Below, one piece after another: positions 32,122 to 42,300 of a stretch of 64,000 nucleotides of DNA (positions are counted from its first letter, which is position 1; every line of letters starts with the position of its first letter). Both the position numbers and the translations under genes were made by a program. The notes under the pieces were generated by a model, which was given only the letters and a program-made list of their open reading frames with translations, was not told where the DNA came from and did not search any database. The stretch lies in contig NZ_JAALJH010000003.1 of assembly GCF_011064615.1 (NCBI RefSeq), positions 186,001 through 250,000 on the forward strand, given 5' to 3'. Source of the stretch: Aquisphaera insulae. GTDB taxonomy: Bacteria; Planctomycetota; Planctomycetia; Isosphaerales; Isosphaeraceae.

Positions 32122-33054
32122 ATGGGGAAGACGGCACGGAAACCGCCCGTCGGGGCCGAGGCCGAGGCCGAGGTAATACCCTGGCTGGACGCGGGCAAGG
32201 GCTATGGGCTTGGGATCGAGGCCGGCAAGCTCGTCTGCCGCAATCCGGCGGGGAAGCGGCTGGCCTCGGTCCCGAAGGAGCTGAAGGAGTCCGAGCTGGC
32301 GGAGCAGCTCTCGGGGCTCTGCGAGTGGCTCGTCGAGCACCGGGCGGAGTGCCTGGGCCGCGTCGAGTCCTGGCTCATGCGCTCGCTCCCCGTGCCCTGC
32401 GACGTGGTGCGGGCGGTCTGGCCCGATCCCGACTGGAGCGACGTCCTCCGCAACCTGGTCGTGATGCCCGCCGACGCCGGTGGCAAGGCCGACGCCTCGA
32501 AGACGGGGCTGCTCCGCGACGTCGATCCCGGGAAGGGGATCGGCGTGGTCGACCGCGACGGCGAGACCCGCTGGCTGACGGCCAGGCAGCTCCTGATCCC
32601 TCACCCCATCCTGATCGACGGCCTGGACGAGCTCCGCGAGATCGCCGCGGACATGGGCTTCTCCCAGGCCACCGAGCAGCTCTTCCGCCCGATCTTCACG
32701 GCCACCGCCGCCCAGAAAGAGCTGAGCCGCATCACCGATTTCCAGGGGGGCCAATTCGACCAGTTGAACTTCGCGGGCTCGGCCTGTCGCCAGCTCGGCT
32801 ATCCCCTGCGGGGCGGCTACGCGTGCGCCAGGATCTGGGAGGACGCCAGGCCGCTGGAGGCCCGCTACTGGATCGGCGACGACCACCCCGAGATGCCGAC
32901 GTCCACGGGAGAGCTGATCTTCGTCGGGGGCGACGAGAAGCCGCTCCGGATCGCCGAGGTCGGCCCCGTCACGTTCAGCGAAGGCGTGCGGATGGCCTCG
33001 CGGATCTACGCCAGGCGCAAGGTCGAGAAGGATGAGACGGGAGGCGACGCATGA
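32122..33054 (+). CDS. DUF4132-like protein, first gene of the MoxR/VWA/SWIM operon
   Basis: A 310-residue soluble protein. Residues about 170-300 (GFSQATEQLFRPIFTATAAQ, DFQGGQFDQLNFAGSACRQL, LEARYWIGDDHPEMPTSTGE, RIAEVGPVTFSEGVRMASRI) resemble the C-terminal half of DUF4132 proteins such as E. coli YehI. The family is normally far longer and often carries a WGR domain, so this looks like a free-standing domain. A TAAAAT box at 32057 may be its -10. The stop overlaps the next gene (ATGA). The function is unknown, and the family call is from memory and moderate. Confidence 0.7.
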   Translation: MGKTARKPPVGAEAEAEVIPWLDAGKGYGLGIEAGKLVCRNPAGKRLASVPKELKESELAEQLSGLCEWLVEHRAECLGRVESWLMRSLPVPCDVVRAVWPDPDWSDVLRNLVVMPADAGGKADASKTGLLRDVDPGKGIGVVDRDGETRWLTARQLLIPHPILIDGLDELREIAADMGFSQATEQLFRPIFTATAAQKELSRITDFQGGQFDQLNFAGSACRQLGYPLRGGYACARIWEDARPLEARYWIGDDHPEMPTSTGELIFVGGDEKPLRIAEVGPVTFSEGVRMASRIYARRKVEKDETGGDA

Positions 33055-36000
33055 GCGCGGCGGAAGTCCGACTCGAGGCCGGCGGCCTGCTCCCGGCCGG
33101 CTCGAAGGTCGATGCCGATGCGACCGAGCAGGTGGTGGCCCGGAGCTATCGCCATCCCGCCCTCCGGGATCGGCCGGTGGTCCGGTTGACCTCGGATCGC
33201 CTGGGCGAGGCGGAGGACCTCGCGATGGAGTTCCTCGGCTTCGAGGCGCCCGCGGTCTCGCCGCCGGTCGCGGTCCAGCGGCGCCGGAGCCTGGGCTTCG
33301 CCGCGTGGGCCCTGATCAACGACCCGGCCAACGCCCGCTACGCGCTCGACCTGGTCAAGCGGATGAAGGCCGCGGCCCGCCAGGCCCGGTCGAAGCCGGG
33401 GCACGCCTGGGACGCGTACACCGAGATGGCCAGGGACCTGGGCCGTTCCGTCCGCCACTTCCTCCCCCCCTTCTGGGAGGAGGCCGGCCGGACCTTCAAG
33501 GACCTGAGCAACGCGACCTACGCCGGCCGGGCCCTCAACAAGTCGCTCGAGGCCGAGCGGGTCCACGCCCTGCCCGCGGATCGGGCCCGCCGCCGCGACG
33601 TCATCCTCGAGTTCGTGCTCTCGGGCTGCCTGGCGGCCAATGCGCTTTCCGATTACGGCGATGACCTCGTGGCCCAGTATCCGCCCGAAGAGGCCTTCAC
33701 CATCTTCCGGGACCTCTGCGTCCGGCGAACCCGCGGCGGCATGGCCCCCTGGGCCTCCCTGCCGAAGGACTTCACCAAGCTGGCGAGGGCGGCCGGGCTC
33801 AAGCCCGACCAGGAGCTCGAACGGTGGCTCGAGGAGATCATCGACGCCCCCGCGATGGCCCGGCCGCCGCTCATGTTCTGGAAGAGTTGCTCCGCCCACT
33901 GCAAGCGGATCGTGGCCCGCAACCCGGCCTTCGCGGTGGCCCTGCTGCGGCACACGAGGCCCGAAGAGCGGTACTACGGCGAGAGTACGCTCGGACCCTG
34001 GTTCGACCTGATCGAGGAGTGGGGCGTCCTCGGGTTCCTCCCGGAAGACACGCACCGCGGGGCGCCCCCGCTGGGCGAGCCGGTCGCGGACTGGTTCGGC
34101 CGGATCGTCCGCGATGACGTCCCCGCGCCGGCGAGGACCTTCCAGCTCCTCGAGAAGCTCGCGCCGAGGCTCCGCGCCGAGGCGGTGCCGGTGCCGCTCT
34201 CCAAGCAACGCCGCTACCGCTCCACGGAGATCGACGTTGACGTCCTCGAGGCGTGCCTGGTCCTGGAGGTTCCCGTCGCGGATCCGCCGCCGGAGTGCAT
34301 CGTGACCTTCGCGGGCTGGCTGTCCGCGAAGCCGGACCATCGGTTGCGTAACCAGGACATCGTCCGATCGGCCGAGGACCGACGCTTCCGGCCGGCGGTG
34401 CTCCTCGCGCTGGCGAAGGCCCTGACCTGCCGAGGCGGGCCGCTCCAGCGCGGCTATCGCCAGTGGGGCATCGAGCAACGGCCCTTCCCCCAGGCGGCCA
34501 GCGATCGCCCAGGGATCAAGTCTCTCTGGCACGGGCACACCTCGGGCGTCCTCTCCCAGTTGGAATGGAGCGGGCTCGCGAGCTTCGAGGACGCCCGCCA
34601 GTTGCTCAAGTCAACGCTCTGGCCGGAGACGCTCCGGCTCTTCCCCGACATCGCGGAGCGGATGGGGCGGATCGACGCCGCGGCCATGCTCGAGCGGACG
34701 CTCCGGGCGGGTGTCTTCGACGAGTACGGCCTGCCCGCACTCGAGGAGGTCGTCCACCGTCATCAGATCAAGGTGCCGTCGAAGTCGACGACGATCCAGG
34801 CGACGTTCCCCCGGATCGTCATCGCCGACGGCCTGTACGCGCACGTCGTCGCTGGTGACGGGACCGTGACGTCGCGTGAGATCCGCCTGCCGAAGAAATC
34901 GGAGCTCACGGCACTCGTACCGATCGGCGACGACCTGGCTGTCTTTTATCGCGATGACAAGCACAAGAACCACTTGTTCTGGACGAGCCATCCGGACCAG
35001 GACCACGAGCCGTCCGCCGGCTGGTATCAGTTCCAGAAGCCCCACGCCGCCACCGTGCTGGACGACGGAGATGTCTTCCTGGGCCACTGGGCCGTCCGGC
35101 CCGGCGACAAGCAGACGCCGCTCGGGAGGCCCTATTTCCACGACGGGACGCGGTTCTGGAGCGTGAATCCGGAGTACGACCAGACGCTGGGCGACAACCG
35201 CTGGAGGGTCACCGAGATCAACCCGCGGAACGGCGTCCACGAGCGAGAAAGCGTTCCCCCCTGGTTCGAGGAGACCGAGGGCGGGACGATGGAGTTCCCC
35301 GCCTCGGAGCTGCTGCCAGCCCCGGCGGGGAGCGAGTCCTCGCCGCTGGGCGTGAAGGACGGCCTACTCGGCTGGAAGGCCGTCAAACGCCGCGACGGCG
35401 GCTACTTCGGCGTCGGCATCGACGGCCGCCGCTGGGATGAGCCGCTCCTCGATCACGAGGGTTCGGCCGAGATCCCCCTGGCCCTTCTGCGGCAGCCGGG
35501 GACGGACCGTTTTCTCCCGGTGACCGCGAGCGACGGCCGGGGTGAAGGTTTGCGGCTCTGGGCCCCAGACGGCTCGACCGCCGTGGCCGACCTCACCGCC
35601 GCCCACCGCCGATTCGCCCGCGGACAGGTCGCGATCCTGCCGCTCCTCTTCTGGCACTTCCTCAAGGTCCGCGACGAGGCGTCCTCGCGGAAGCTGCGTG
35701 CGGTGAGCCACGACGAATGCGAGGGCCTGCTGAAGGCCGCGGCCGAGGATCATCGTGCAGCCAGGGCCGTCCCCAGGGTCCCCGGCAAGCTGCCGCCCGA
35801 GACCCCGCTGACAACCCTGCTGCCGGCCGTGAAGGCATGGCTTCCCTCGGCCCCGGAGCGGCTGGCGATCGGAGTGGCGAGGGTCGTCGAGCAGGCCGAA
35901 CAGGAGGCCGCGGCCTTCGCCCGTCTCCGGGAGATGATGCTCGCGGATCCTACGAAATCGACCGCAGAAGCGGCGACCATCGACCATGGCCGGAATGACC

Positions 36001-38105
36001 TGGCCACCGCCTACTGGGGTTTGAGACAGACTCCCTATTACGTCCACCACGGTGCGGGCTTGCTCAGCGAGCACCTGCATGCGGTCGCGACGTTCTTGAA
36101 AGATGAGCGCCAGGCGGGCGACCTCCCAAAGGCGGAGCCGACCTGGTTCGAGATGCTGGAGCATCTCCCGCTCCGGTGCTGGCAGACATACTGGCGTATT
36201 CAATCAGCGGATGCGTCCAGGAAGGACGGCGGCAAGACCCCCTGGCTGGAATTCCTGAAGCTCTGGCATGATCTCGGGATCGCCCGGTTGCCCGGCCGGT
36301 TCGCCCTGATGCAGGGCGTCGCCGCGGATGCGACGCCGCAGTCGTGGGGTGGCTATGTCGCAGGTGTCCCCGACGGGACGGCCCTCGCCATCCGCCACGG
36401 CGACGATCGGTTCATCTTCGTGGCGAGCCGGTCCTACTACCCTTCGGAACAACTTCCCTATCTCATCCTGAGGTACTCGACGGCCCCCTCGCCCGGCGAG
36501 CCGCCCGGTTACCGGGTCCAAGACCTCCGCACGCTCGAGGTGAAGGAGGACCCCGCCGAGATCGAGGCGTTCCTGGCCGCGGCCGGGGCTTGCACCTGCC
36601 CGCCCCTGCCGTCCCGCGAGGAGCTGCAAGGTCTCGCCGACCGGCTGGCAGTCTCCCCCGCGGAGGTCGTCCTGGTCTGGACCGGCGGCCTGAACCTCGA
36701 CAGCTATGAGCATCATTTCCTGCCGGCCGCACTGCGCGAGTCCCTGGGCCTGAAGGCCGCGGAGGCCAACGCCGCCCGGCAGGCCCTGCGGAATCTCGAA
36801 CCCGCCGTGCGCGAGACGCTCTACCAGGCGGTCGTGGCCGCGGGCTGCGCGGCGCCGTTCGTGGACGATCGGGGCCCCGTGCTTCAGCTCCTGGAAGTCG
36901 CCTGGCGGGCGCGGACGCCCAGGCGGCTGCCGCTCGAGGCGGCCTTGCAGACGCGGCTCGCGGCGTTGGGCAAACTCAGCCGATGGCGCCCAGCCGAGAA
37001 CGGCGAGATCCTGGCCGCCGCCGCCGATCCGGCCCATCATCCCGCGCTCAAGCCGCGCGACTTCCGGATCGACGTGGAGAAAACCGGCGACAGGTCCGAT
37101 CTCAAGCTCGCCGCGAAGAAGGACGAGGCGATCGTCACCGACGCGTTCCTCCGCTCGGTCGTACATCTGGTGGCCCTGATCCACGCCGAGACCCCGGCGG
37201 GCCATCCGGCCCGGGGTTCGATGCCGGACCTGATCCGCAAGGCGACCGCCCTGCTCGACCATCCCGGCACGCTGCTCGAGTTTCGCCGGGTTCATCTCTA
37301 CGGCTCCGATCGGAAGAAGCCGCCGACGCCCGCCGAATGGCTCGGCAAGCACGTCGGCAAGACGAGTGCCGACGCGAAGGCCGGGATCATTCGCGTCGAC
37401 GACTGCCTGGTCGCCGCGGGGGCCCTCGAAGGCCAGATCACGGCCCTCCTGGCGTTCCGGCCGGAGGCGCTGCGAGACCACGGCGACCTGGCGCGGCTGG
37501 TCGGCATCCTCGGCGTCGAGGTGACCGATGGCTACGTGCAGAACACGGACGTCATACCGATCGTGGTCGCCATCCGGAGCCCCGGCTTCCAGAAGCTCGC
37601 GAAGGCGATCCTCGCCGAGGACATGGCACCCGGAGCGTGGCCCCAGAATCCCGCCGTCACGGCCCCGGACGTGGTGCGGCAGATCCAGCAGAAGCACAAG
37701 CTCGGCGACGACGCGGCCACGCTCTATGCCCAGTTGCTCGCCCTGCCCGAGCCGACCACGGCGAACGTCGGCACCTGGAACGCCTGGAACTCCGCTCGAT
37801 GCAAGAAGGCGGCCGCGGAGGTCGTCGGCCGCGGGCTCGCACTTGAGGCCACGCGTGCCCGTGCCGGCCGCTCGACCTTCCTGCCGGGCGAATGGGTCGA
37901 GCTGAAGGCGCCATGGCTCCCGATCGAGCGCTGGAAGCTCGCCCACCTGGTCGAGATCGACATGACCCCGCACGATCCCTGCCCGGCCGGCGGACCGCTC
38001 GTGCTCCGGCCGTTCGAGGACCTCTTCGCCGCGGCCTGGGCACGCGTCCGCGACGGCGACGAGCCGCGTTATGAGGAAGCGAAGCGGAAGAGGAAGGCGA
38101 AATAG
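33051..38105 (+). CDS. Very large (1684-residue) protein of unknown function in the MoxR/VWA/SWIM operon
   Basis: No signal peptide or membrane segment is seen, so it is probably cytosolic. About 1-560 is helical and rich in Arg/Leu/Ala. About 580-860 is strand-rich with repeated short motifs that could form a propeller or beta-sandwich (GLYAHVVAGDGTVTSREIRL, GDVFLGHWAVRPGDKQT, GVKDGLLGWKAVKRRDGGYF). From about 890 it is helical again, with another mixed region near 1080-1200. I recognise no catalytic motif. Similar very long proteins accompany DUF4132 and MoxR genes in actinobacteria (from memory, sometimes labelled DNA-binding protein without clear basis). ATG overlaps the upstream stop, and three bases separate it from the ATPase. 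It may be a scaffold or client for the AAA+ machine. Confidence 0.85.
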   Translation: MSAAEVRLEAGGLLPAGSKVDADATEQVVARSYRHPALRDRPVVRLTSDRLGEAEDLAMEFLGFEAPAVSPPVAVQRRRSLGFAAWALINDPANARYALDLVKRMKAAARQARSKPGHAWDAYTEMARDLGRSVRHFLPPFWEEAGRTFKDLSNATYAGRALNKSLEAERVHALPADRARRRDVILEFVLSGCLAANALSDYGDDLVAQYPPEEAFTIFRDLCVRRTRGGMAPWASLPKDFTKLARAAGLKPDQELERWLEEIIDAPAMARPPLMFWKSCSAHCKRIVARNPAFAVALLRHTRPEERYYGESTLGPWFDLIEEWGVLGFLPEDTHRGAPPLGEPVADWFGRIVRDDVPAPARTFQLLEKLAPRLRAEAVPVPLSKQRRYRSTEIDVDVLEACLVLEVPVADPPPECIVTFAGWLSAKPDHRLRNQDIVRSAEDRRFRPAVLLALAKALTCRGGPLQRGYRQWGIEQRPFPQAASDRPGIKSLWHGHTSGVLSQLEWSGLASFEDARQLLKSTLWPETLRLFPDIAERMGRIDAAAMLERTLRAGVFDEYGLPALEEVVHRHQIKVPSKSTTIQATFPRIVIADGLYAHVVAGDGTVTSREIRLPKKSELTALVPIGDDLAVFYRDDKHKNHLFWTSHPDQDHEPSAGWYQFQKPHAATVLDDGDVFLGHWAVRPGDKQTPLGRPYFHDGTRFWSVNPEYDQTLGDNRWRVTEINPRNGVHERESVPPWFEETEGGTMEFPASELLPAPAGSESSPLGVKDGLLGWKAVKRRDGGYFGVGIDGRRWDEPLLDHEGSAEIPLALLRQPGTDRFLPVTASDGRGEGLRLWAPDGSTAVADLTAAHRRFARGQVAILPLLFWHFLKVRDEASSRKLRAVSHDECEGLLKAAAEDHRAARAVPRVPGKLPPETPLTTLLPAVKAWLPSAPERLAIGVARVVEQAEQEAAAFARLREMMLADPTKSTAEAATIDHGRNDLATAYWGLRQTPYYVHHGAGLLSEHLHAVATFLKDERQAGDLPKAEPTWFEMLEHLPLRCWQTYWRIQSADASRKDGGKTPWLEFLKLWHDLGIARLPGRFALMQGVAADATPQSWGGYVAGVPDGTALAIRHGDDRFIFVASRSYYPSEQLPYLILRYSTAPSPGEPPGYRVQDLRTLEVKEDPAEIEAFLAAAGACTCPPLPSREELQGLADRLAVSPAEVVLVWTGGLNLDSYEHHFLPAALRESLGLKAAEANAARQALRNLEPAVRETLYQAVVAAGCAAPFVDDRGPVLQLLEVAWRARTPRRLPLEAALQTRLAALGKLSRWRPAENGEILAAAADPAHHPALKPRDFRIDVEKTGDRSDLKLAAKKDEAIVTDAFLRSVVHLVALIHAETPAGHPARGSMPDLIRKATALLDHPGTLLEFRRVHLYGSDRKKPPTPAEWLGKHVGKTSADAKAGIIRVDDCLVAAGALEGQITALLAFRPEALRDHGDLARLVGILGVEVTDGYVQNTDVIPIVVAIRSPGFQKLAKAILAEDMAPGAWPQNPAVTAPDVVRQIQQKHKLGDDAATLYAQLLALPEPTTANVGTWNAWNSARCKKAAAEVVGRGLALEATRARAGRSTFLPGEWVELKAPWLPIERWKLAHLVEIDMTPHDPCPAGGPLVLRPFEDLFAAAWARVRDGDEPRYEEAKRKRKAK

Positions 38106-38107
38106 CC

Positions 38108-39331
38108 ATGGCCCGGAAGAAACCCGTCGAGGACGCCGCGAACCTCCCCCCGTCGACGACCGCCGAGGCGCCGCCTCCGGCGGCCATCCAGCAGCCGCCC
38201 GCGGAGGAGCGGTTCGCGGACGAGCTCGCCTTCCTCCGGGCCGCGGATCCGTCGCCCCGGCTGCCGGGCTGGCGGCTGTCGCCCGCGCGCGTCGTCGACT
38301 TCATCTGCGGCTCGCAGGGCGAATCGATCCGGGCGCCGAGCACGGCCGAGCTGCCGGACGGCATGCCCCGATCGCTCGTCATCGAGCCCAAGTTCGTCGG
38401 CTCTCGCGCCCTGGTGGAGCGGTGCGTGGTGACGCTGGCCGGCGAGCGCGGCCTCCTGCTGGTGGGGCAGCCCGGCACGGCCAAGAGCATGCTGGGAGAG
38501 CTGCTGGCCGCGGCCGTCAGCGGCACGAGCGCGCTGGCCATCCAGGGCACGGCGGGCGCCAACGAGGACCACCTGCGCTACGGGTGGAATTACGCCATGC
38601 TCCTGGACCGCGGCCCGCGGCCCGAGGCGCTCGTGCCGTCGCCGGTGCTCGCGGCGATGCGGTCCGGCAGGCTCGTCCGGATCGAGGAGATCACCCGCTG
38701 CCTGCCCGAGGTCCAGGACGCGCTCATCAGCGTGCTGAGCGAGCGACGGATGACGATCCCGGAGCTCGAGGGCGCGGCGGGGAGCGTCTTCGCGGCGCCG
38801 GGATTCAACGTCATCGCCACCGCGAACCTCCGGGACCGGGGAGTCTCGGAGATGTCCGCCGCGCTCAAGCGTCGGCTCAACTTCGAGACGGTGCCGCCGA
38901 TCGCCGACCCGAAACGGGAGATCGAGCTCGTGCGGCGGCGGGCCCAGGCTGTCCTGAAGGAGGCGGGGACGCCGGCCGACGTCGACGCCCGCCTGCTCGA
39001 CCTCCTGGTGACGACCTTCCGCGACCTCCGCGAAGGGCGGACCGGCGAGGGCTGGAACGTGGAGCGGCCGGCCGCCGTCATGAGCACGGCCGAGGCCGTC
39101 ACCGTCGCCGCGGCGATCACCCGCCAGGGGTCGTTCTTCCCCGCGCAAAAGGATCCCGTGTCGCTGCTTCCGGGCTATCTCCTGGGCGTGGTGCTCAAGG
39201 ACAACCAGGAGGATCGCGACCGGCTCCTCGCCTACTGGGACGGCCCGATCCGCCGCCGCGGCGAGGGCGACGCCCTCTGGAAGCGGATGTACGCCCTCCG
39301 CGACGTCCTCGAGGAAATGGGGCGAGAATGA
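38108..39331 (+). CDS. MoxR-type AAA+ ATPase (YehL-like)
   Basis: A 407-residue ATPase. Residues about 95-330 form an AAA+ module: Walker A LLVGQPGTAKS, Walker B LVRIEEITRC, sensor-1 VIATANLRDRG and arginine-finger region SAALKRRLNFE. The N-terminal about 60 residues are Pro/Ala-rich. MoxR ATPases remodel proteins together with a VWA-domain partner. The following gene supplies a VWA domain, and its ATG overlaps this stop (ATGA). E. coli YehL occupies the equivalent position in the yeh group. Confidence 0.92.
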   Translation: MARKKPVEDAANLPPSTTAEAPPPAAIQQPPAEERFADELAFLRAADPSPRLPGWRLSPARVVDFICGSQGESIRAPSTAELPDGMPRSLVIEPKFVGSRALVERCVVTLAGERGLLLVGQPGTAKSMLGELLAAAVSGTSALAIQGTAGANEDHLRYGWNYAMLLDRGPRPEALVPSPVLAAMRSGRLVRIEEITRCLPEVQDALISVLSERRMTIPELEGAAGSVFAAPGFNVIATANLRDRGVSEMSAALKRRLNFETVPPIADPKREIELVRRRAQAVLKEAGTPADVDARLLDLLVTTFRDLREGRTGEGWNVERPAAVMSTAEAVTVAAAITRQGSFFPAQKDPVSLLPGYLLGVVLKDNQEDRDRLLAYWDGPIRRRGEGDALWKRMYALRDVLEEMGRE

Positions 39332-42300
39332 GCGTGCCGACGCGGGCCGTCACCCTCGATGAAGAGATCCCGAGGCGGCTGGCCGAATGCCGGGCCCCGT
39401 TCCTGATCGGCGTCCGCCATCACTCGGCGGCCCTGGCGCGGGTCATGCCCGCGCTGCTCGAAGGCTTCCGGCCGGAGACGGTCCTGGTCGAGCTGCCGCC
39501 CGATTTCGGGCCGTGGCTGGCGTACCTGGGGCGGGACGACCTGGAGGCGCCCGTGGCCCTGGCCGCCTGCGAGGACAGCCGCCTGATCTCGTTCTACCCG
39601 CTGGCGGACTTCTCGCCGGAGCTCGCCGCGATCCGATGGGCGGCGCGGAACGGCGTGCCCGTGATCCCTTGCGACCTGGGGCTCGCGGCCATGAGCCGGG
39701 CGGCAGGCCGCCGCGGCGGCGAGGATCGCGAGGAGGACGGGCCGAGCGTCCTCGAACGCCTGCTCGGTCGTCACGATGCGCGCGACACCGGCGAGCTCTG
39801 GGAGAGGCTCGTCGAGACGCCCGCATGCCGGTCGTCTCCCGAGTCGATCCGCCGGGCGGCGCTCACCTTCGGCTGGATGGTCCGCCATTCCTCGAACGGC
39901 CCCTCGCTCGGGGACGCCCATCGCGAGGCGGCGATGCGCGCCGCCGTGGCGGCGGCGCCGGGGAGGTCGGCCGCGGTTGTCGGCTCGTTCCACGCCGCCG
40001 CGCTCTTGCCCGAGCCGGTTCTCTGGTCGCCCCCCGCTGCGCCCCCGTCGGACGAGCCGCCTCGCCCGTCGGTTGCAACATCGTTGATTCCTTACTCGTT
40101 CGATCAGCTCGATCAGCGGAGCGGCTATCCGGCCGGGATCATGGACCCGGCCTGGCAGCAGGCCATGCTGGCCGCGCCCGACCCCGAGTCCGTCGCGGCT
40201 CTCGCCGCGGACCTCGCCGTCGAGCTCTGCCGGCGGCTCCGCCGGGATGGCCACGTGGCCGGCACGCCGGACGCCGCGGAGATCGTCCGGATGGCTCGCG
40301 ACCTGGGCCGGCTCCGCGGCCAGGCCGCGCCGGGGCGTGGAGAACTGCTCGAGGCGATTCAATCCTGCCTGGTGCAGGGGGACCTCCTCGGCCGGGGCCG
40401 GGCCGTCGCCGCCGCCGCCCAGGGAGTGCTGGTCGGGGTGCGCCGGGGCCGACTGCCGAAGGGCTTGCCCCGCAGCGGCCTGGCGCCCCAGGTCGAATCC
40501 GTGATGGCCCGGCTGAAGCTGCCGGGGCCCGACTCCAACGACGGAGACGCCGTGGAGCTTCGACTCGATCCGCTCCGCTCGCGGCTCGATCGCGCCCGCG
40601 CCGTCCTCTTCCGCCGGTTGGACCTGATCGGCGTCTCGTACGCGGAGCGGATCGACGCCGCGGCCGTCGGCCGTCGCGAGAACCTCACCGAGGCCTGGCG
40701 AGTCCGCTGGACCGGGGTGACGACCGCCACGCTGGACGCGGCGGGCCGATTCGGCGTGACCCTGAGCCAGGCCTGCGAGGCCGCCGTGCGACGCCTGCGG
40801 CATCCCGGGGCCGCCGCGGACGACGAGGATCCCGAGCACCGCCACCCGGCGACCACCCTGGCACGCCTCTCGGCCGCGGCGGAGTCCGGCCTCGGCGATG
40901 CGGTCCGGGCCCGGATCGCGGAACTCGACGGCCCCTTCCTGCGGGATGCCTCCCCGGCCCAGTTGATCGAGGCCGCGGCCATCCTCCAGCGGATCGCCGC
41001 GGGCCATGTCCTGGGCCTTCCCCTCGGCGACGACCAGGCGGCCCCGCCCGACGTCGAGCGTTTCGAGGCGAGCCCCGCCCTGCTCGATGACCTCCCCTTG
41101 CTCGAGGCGGCCCTCCACGGCCTGGACGGCCTGTGCGGGTCGGACGAGCCGGCGGACGTGGCCAGCCTGGTCGACCTGACGGCCCTGATCCGGGGCGACC
41201 TGCGAGGCGACAGTCCGGGAACGGGACCATCGCCCCTCCTGCCCGCGCTCCGGTCGCACCTGGAGCGGTTCCGGCGCGAGGGTTCGCCGCGGATGCACGG
41301 CGCGGCCCTCGGGGCGCTGGCGATGCTGGGACTGGTCCAGGCCGATCCGCTGGGCGCCGCCCTTGCGAGCTGGTACGACGGGGCCTCCACGACCGAGGGC
41401 CGCTCCCACCTGCGATCCCGCCTCCAGGGCCTGATGATCCCGCTCCTGCCGCTGGTCTCGGCCGACCCCGCCTGGCTTGGCGGCCTGGAGGGACGCCTCG
41501 CCGCGTCCCCCGACGAGGAGTTCCTCGCCAGGCTGCCGGCCCTCCGCGGCGGGTTCCACGTCCTGACGCCCGCCGACCGCGCGAGGCTCCTGGTCGATCG
41601 GCTGGCGGTGCTGGAACCGGGCGGGTCCGCGGCCACCGGCGCCCGCGTCATCGACGACCCGATCGCACTGGCCTGTGCGACGGCGGCCGACCGCGCCGGC
41701 AGGGCGGCGATCGCGAGTCTCCTGCCCGAGTTCACGCTCCGCGCGTACGGCAAATCGGACTCCCACGCCGCGCCGGCCCGGATCGGCGAGCCGCCGGGCG
41801 AGCTGACGCTGGCCGAACGCTGGCGGCTCGTCCTGGGCGTCCAGGGCAGCCGCACCGCGAAGGGGAGGTATGCCGCCTCGACCCTCGATCAGCTCTACGG
41901 TCGAGGCGCACGCGAGGGCCGAGGGCATCGGGCCGACCTGGCCGGAGGGGGCGGGACCGAGGCCGCGTCGCCCTCGGCGCGGGAGTGGGTCGACGACGTC
42001 AACGGCCTCTTCGGGAAGGACGTCTTCGAGGAGGTGCTGGGCGAGGCCGCCGCCGGTGGCCGTGGCGCGATCCTCGAATACCTCGATCCCTCCTCCGTGC
42101 GGCCATCGGTCGCCCTCCTGGAGCAGGTGCTCTCGCTCCGCGGGGCGCTCCCCGAACGCGAGCTCGACCGGTTGCGGAAGCTCGCCCGCCGGATCACCGA
42201 GCGGCTGGCGAAGCAGCTCGAGGACCGCCTTCGTCCCGCGCTGTCCGGGCTCAGCACCCCCAGGCCCACGCGGCGGAGGAGCCGCCGGCTCGACTTCGGC

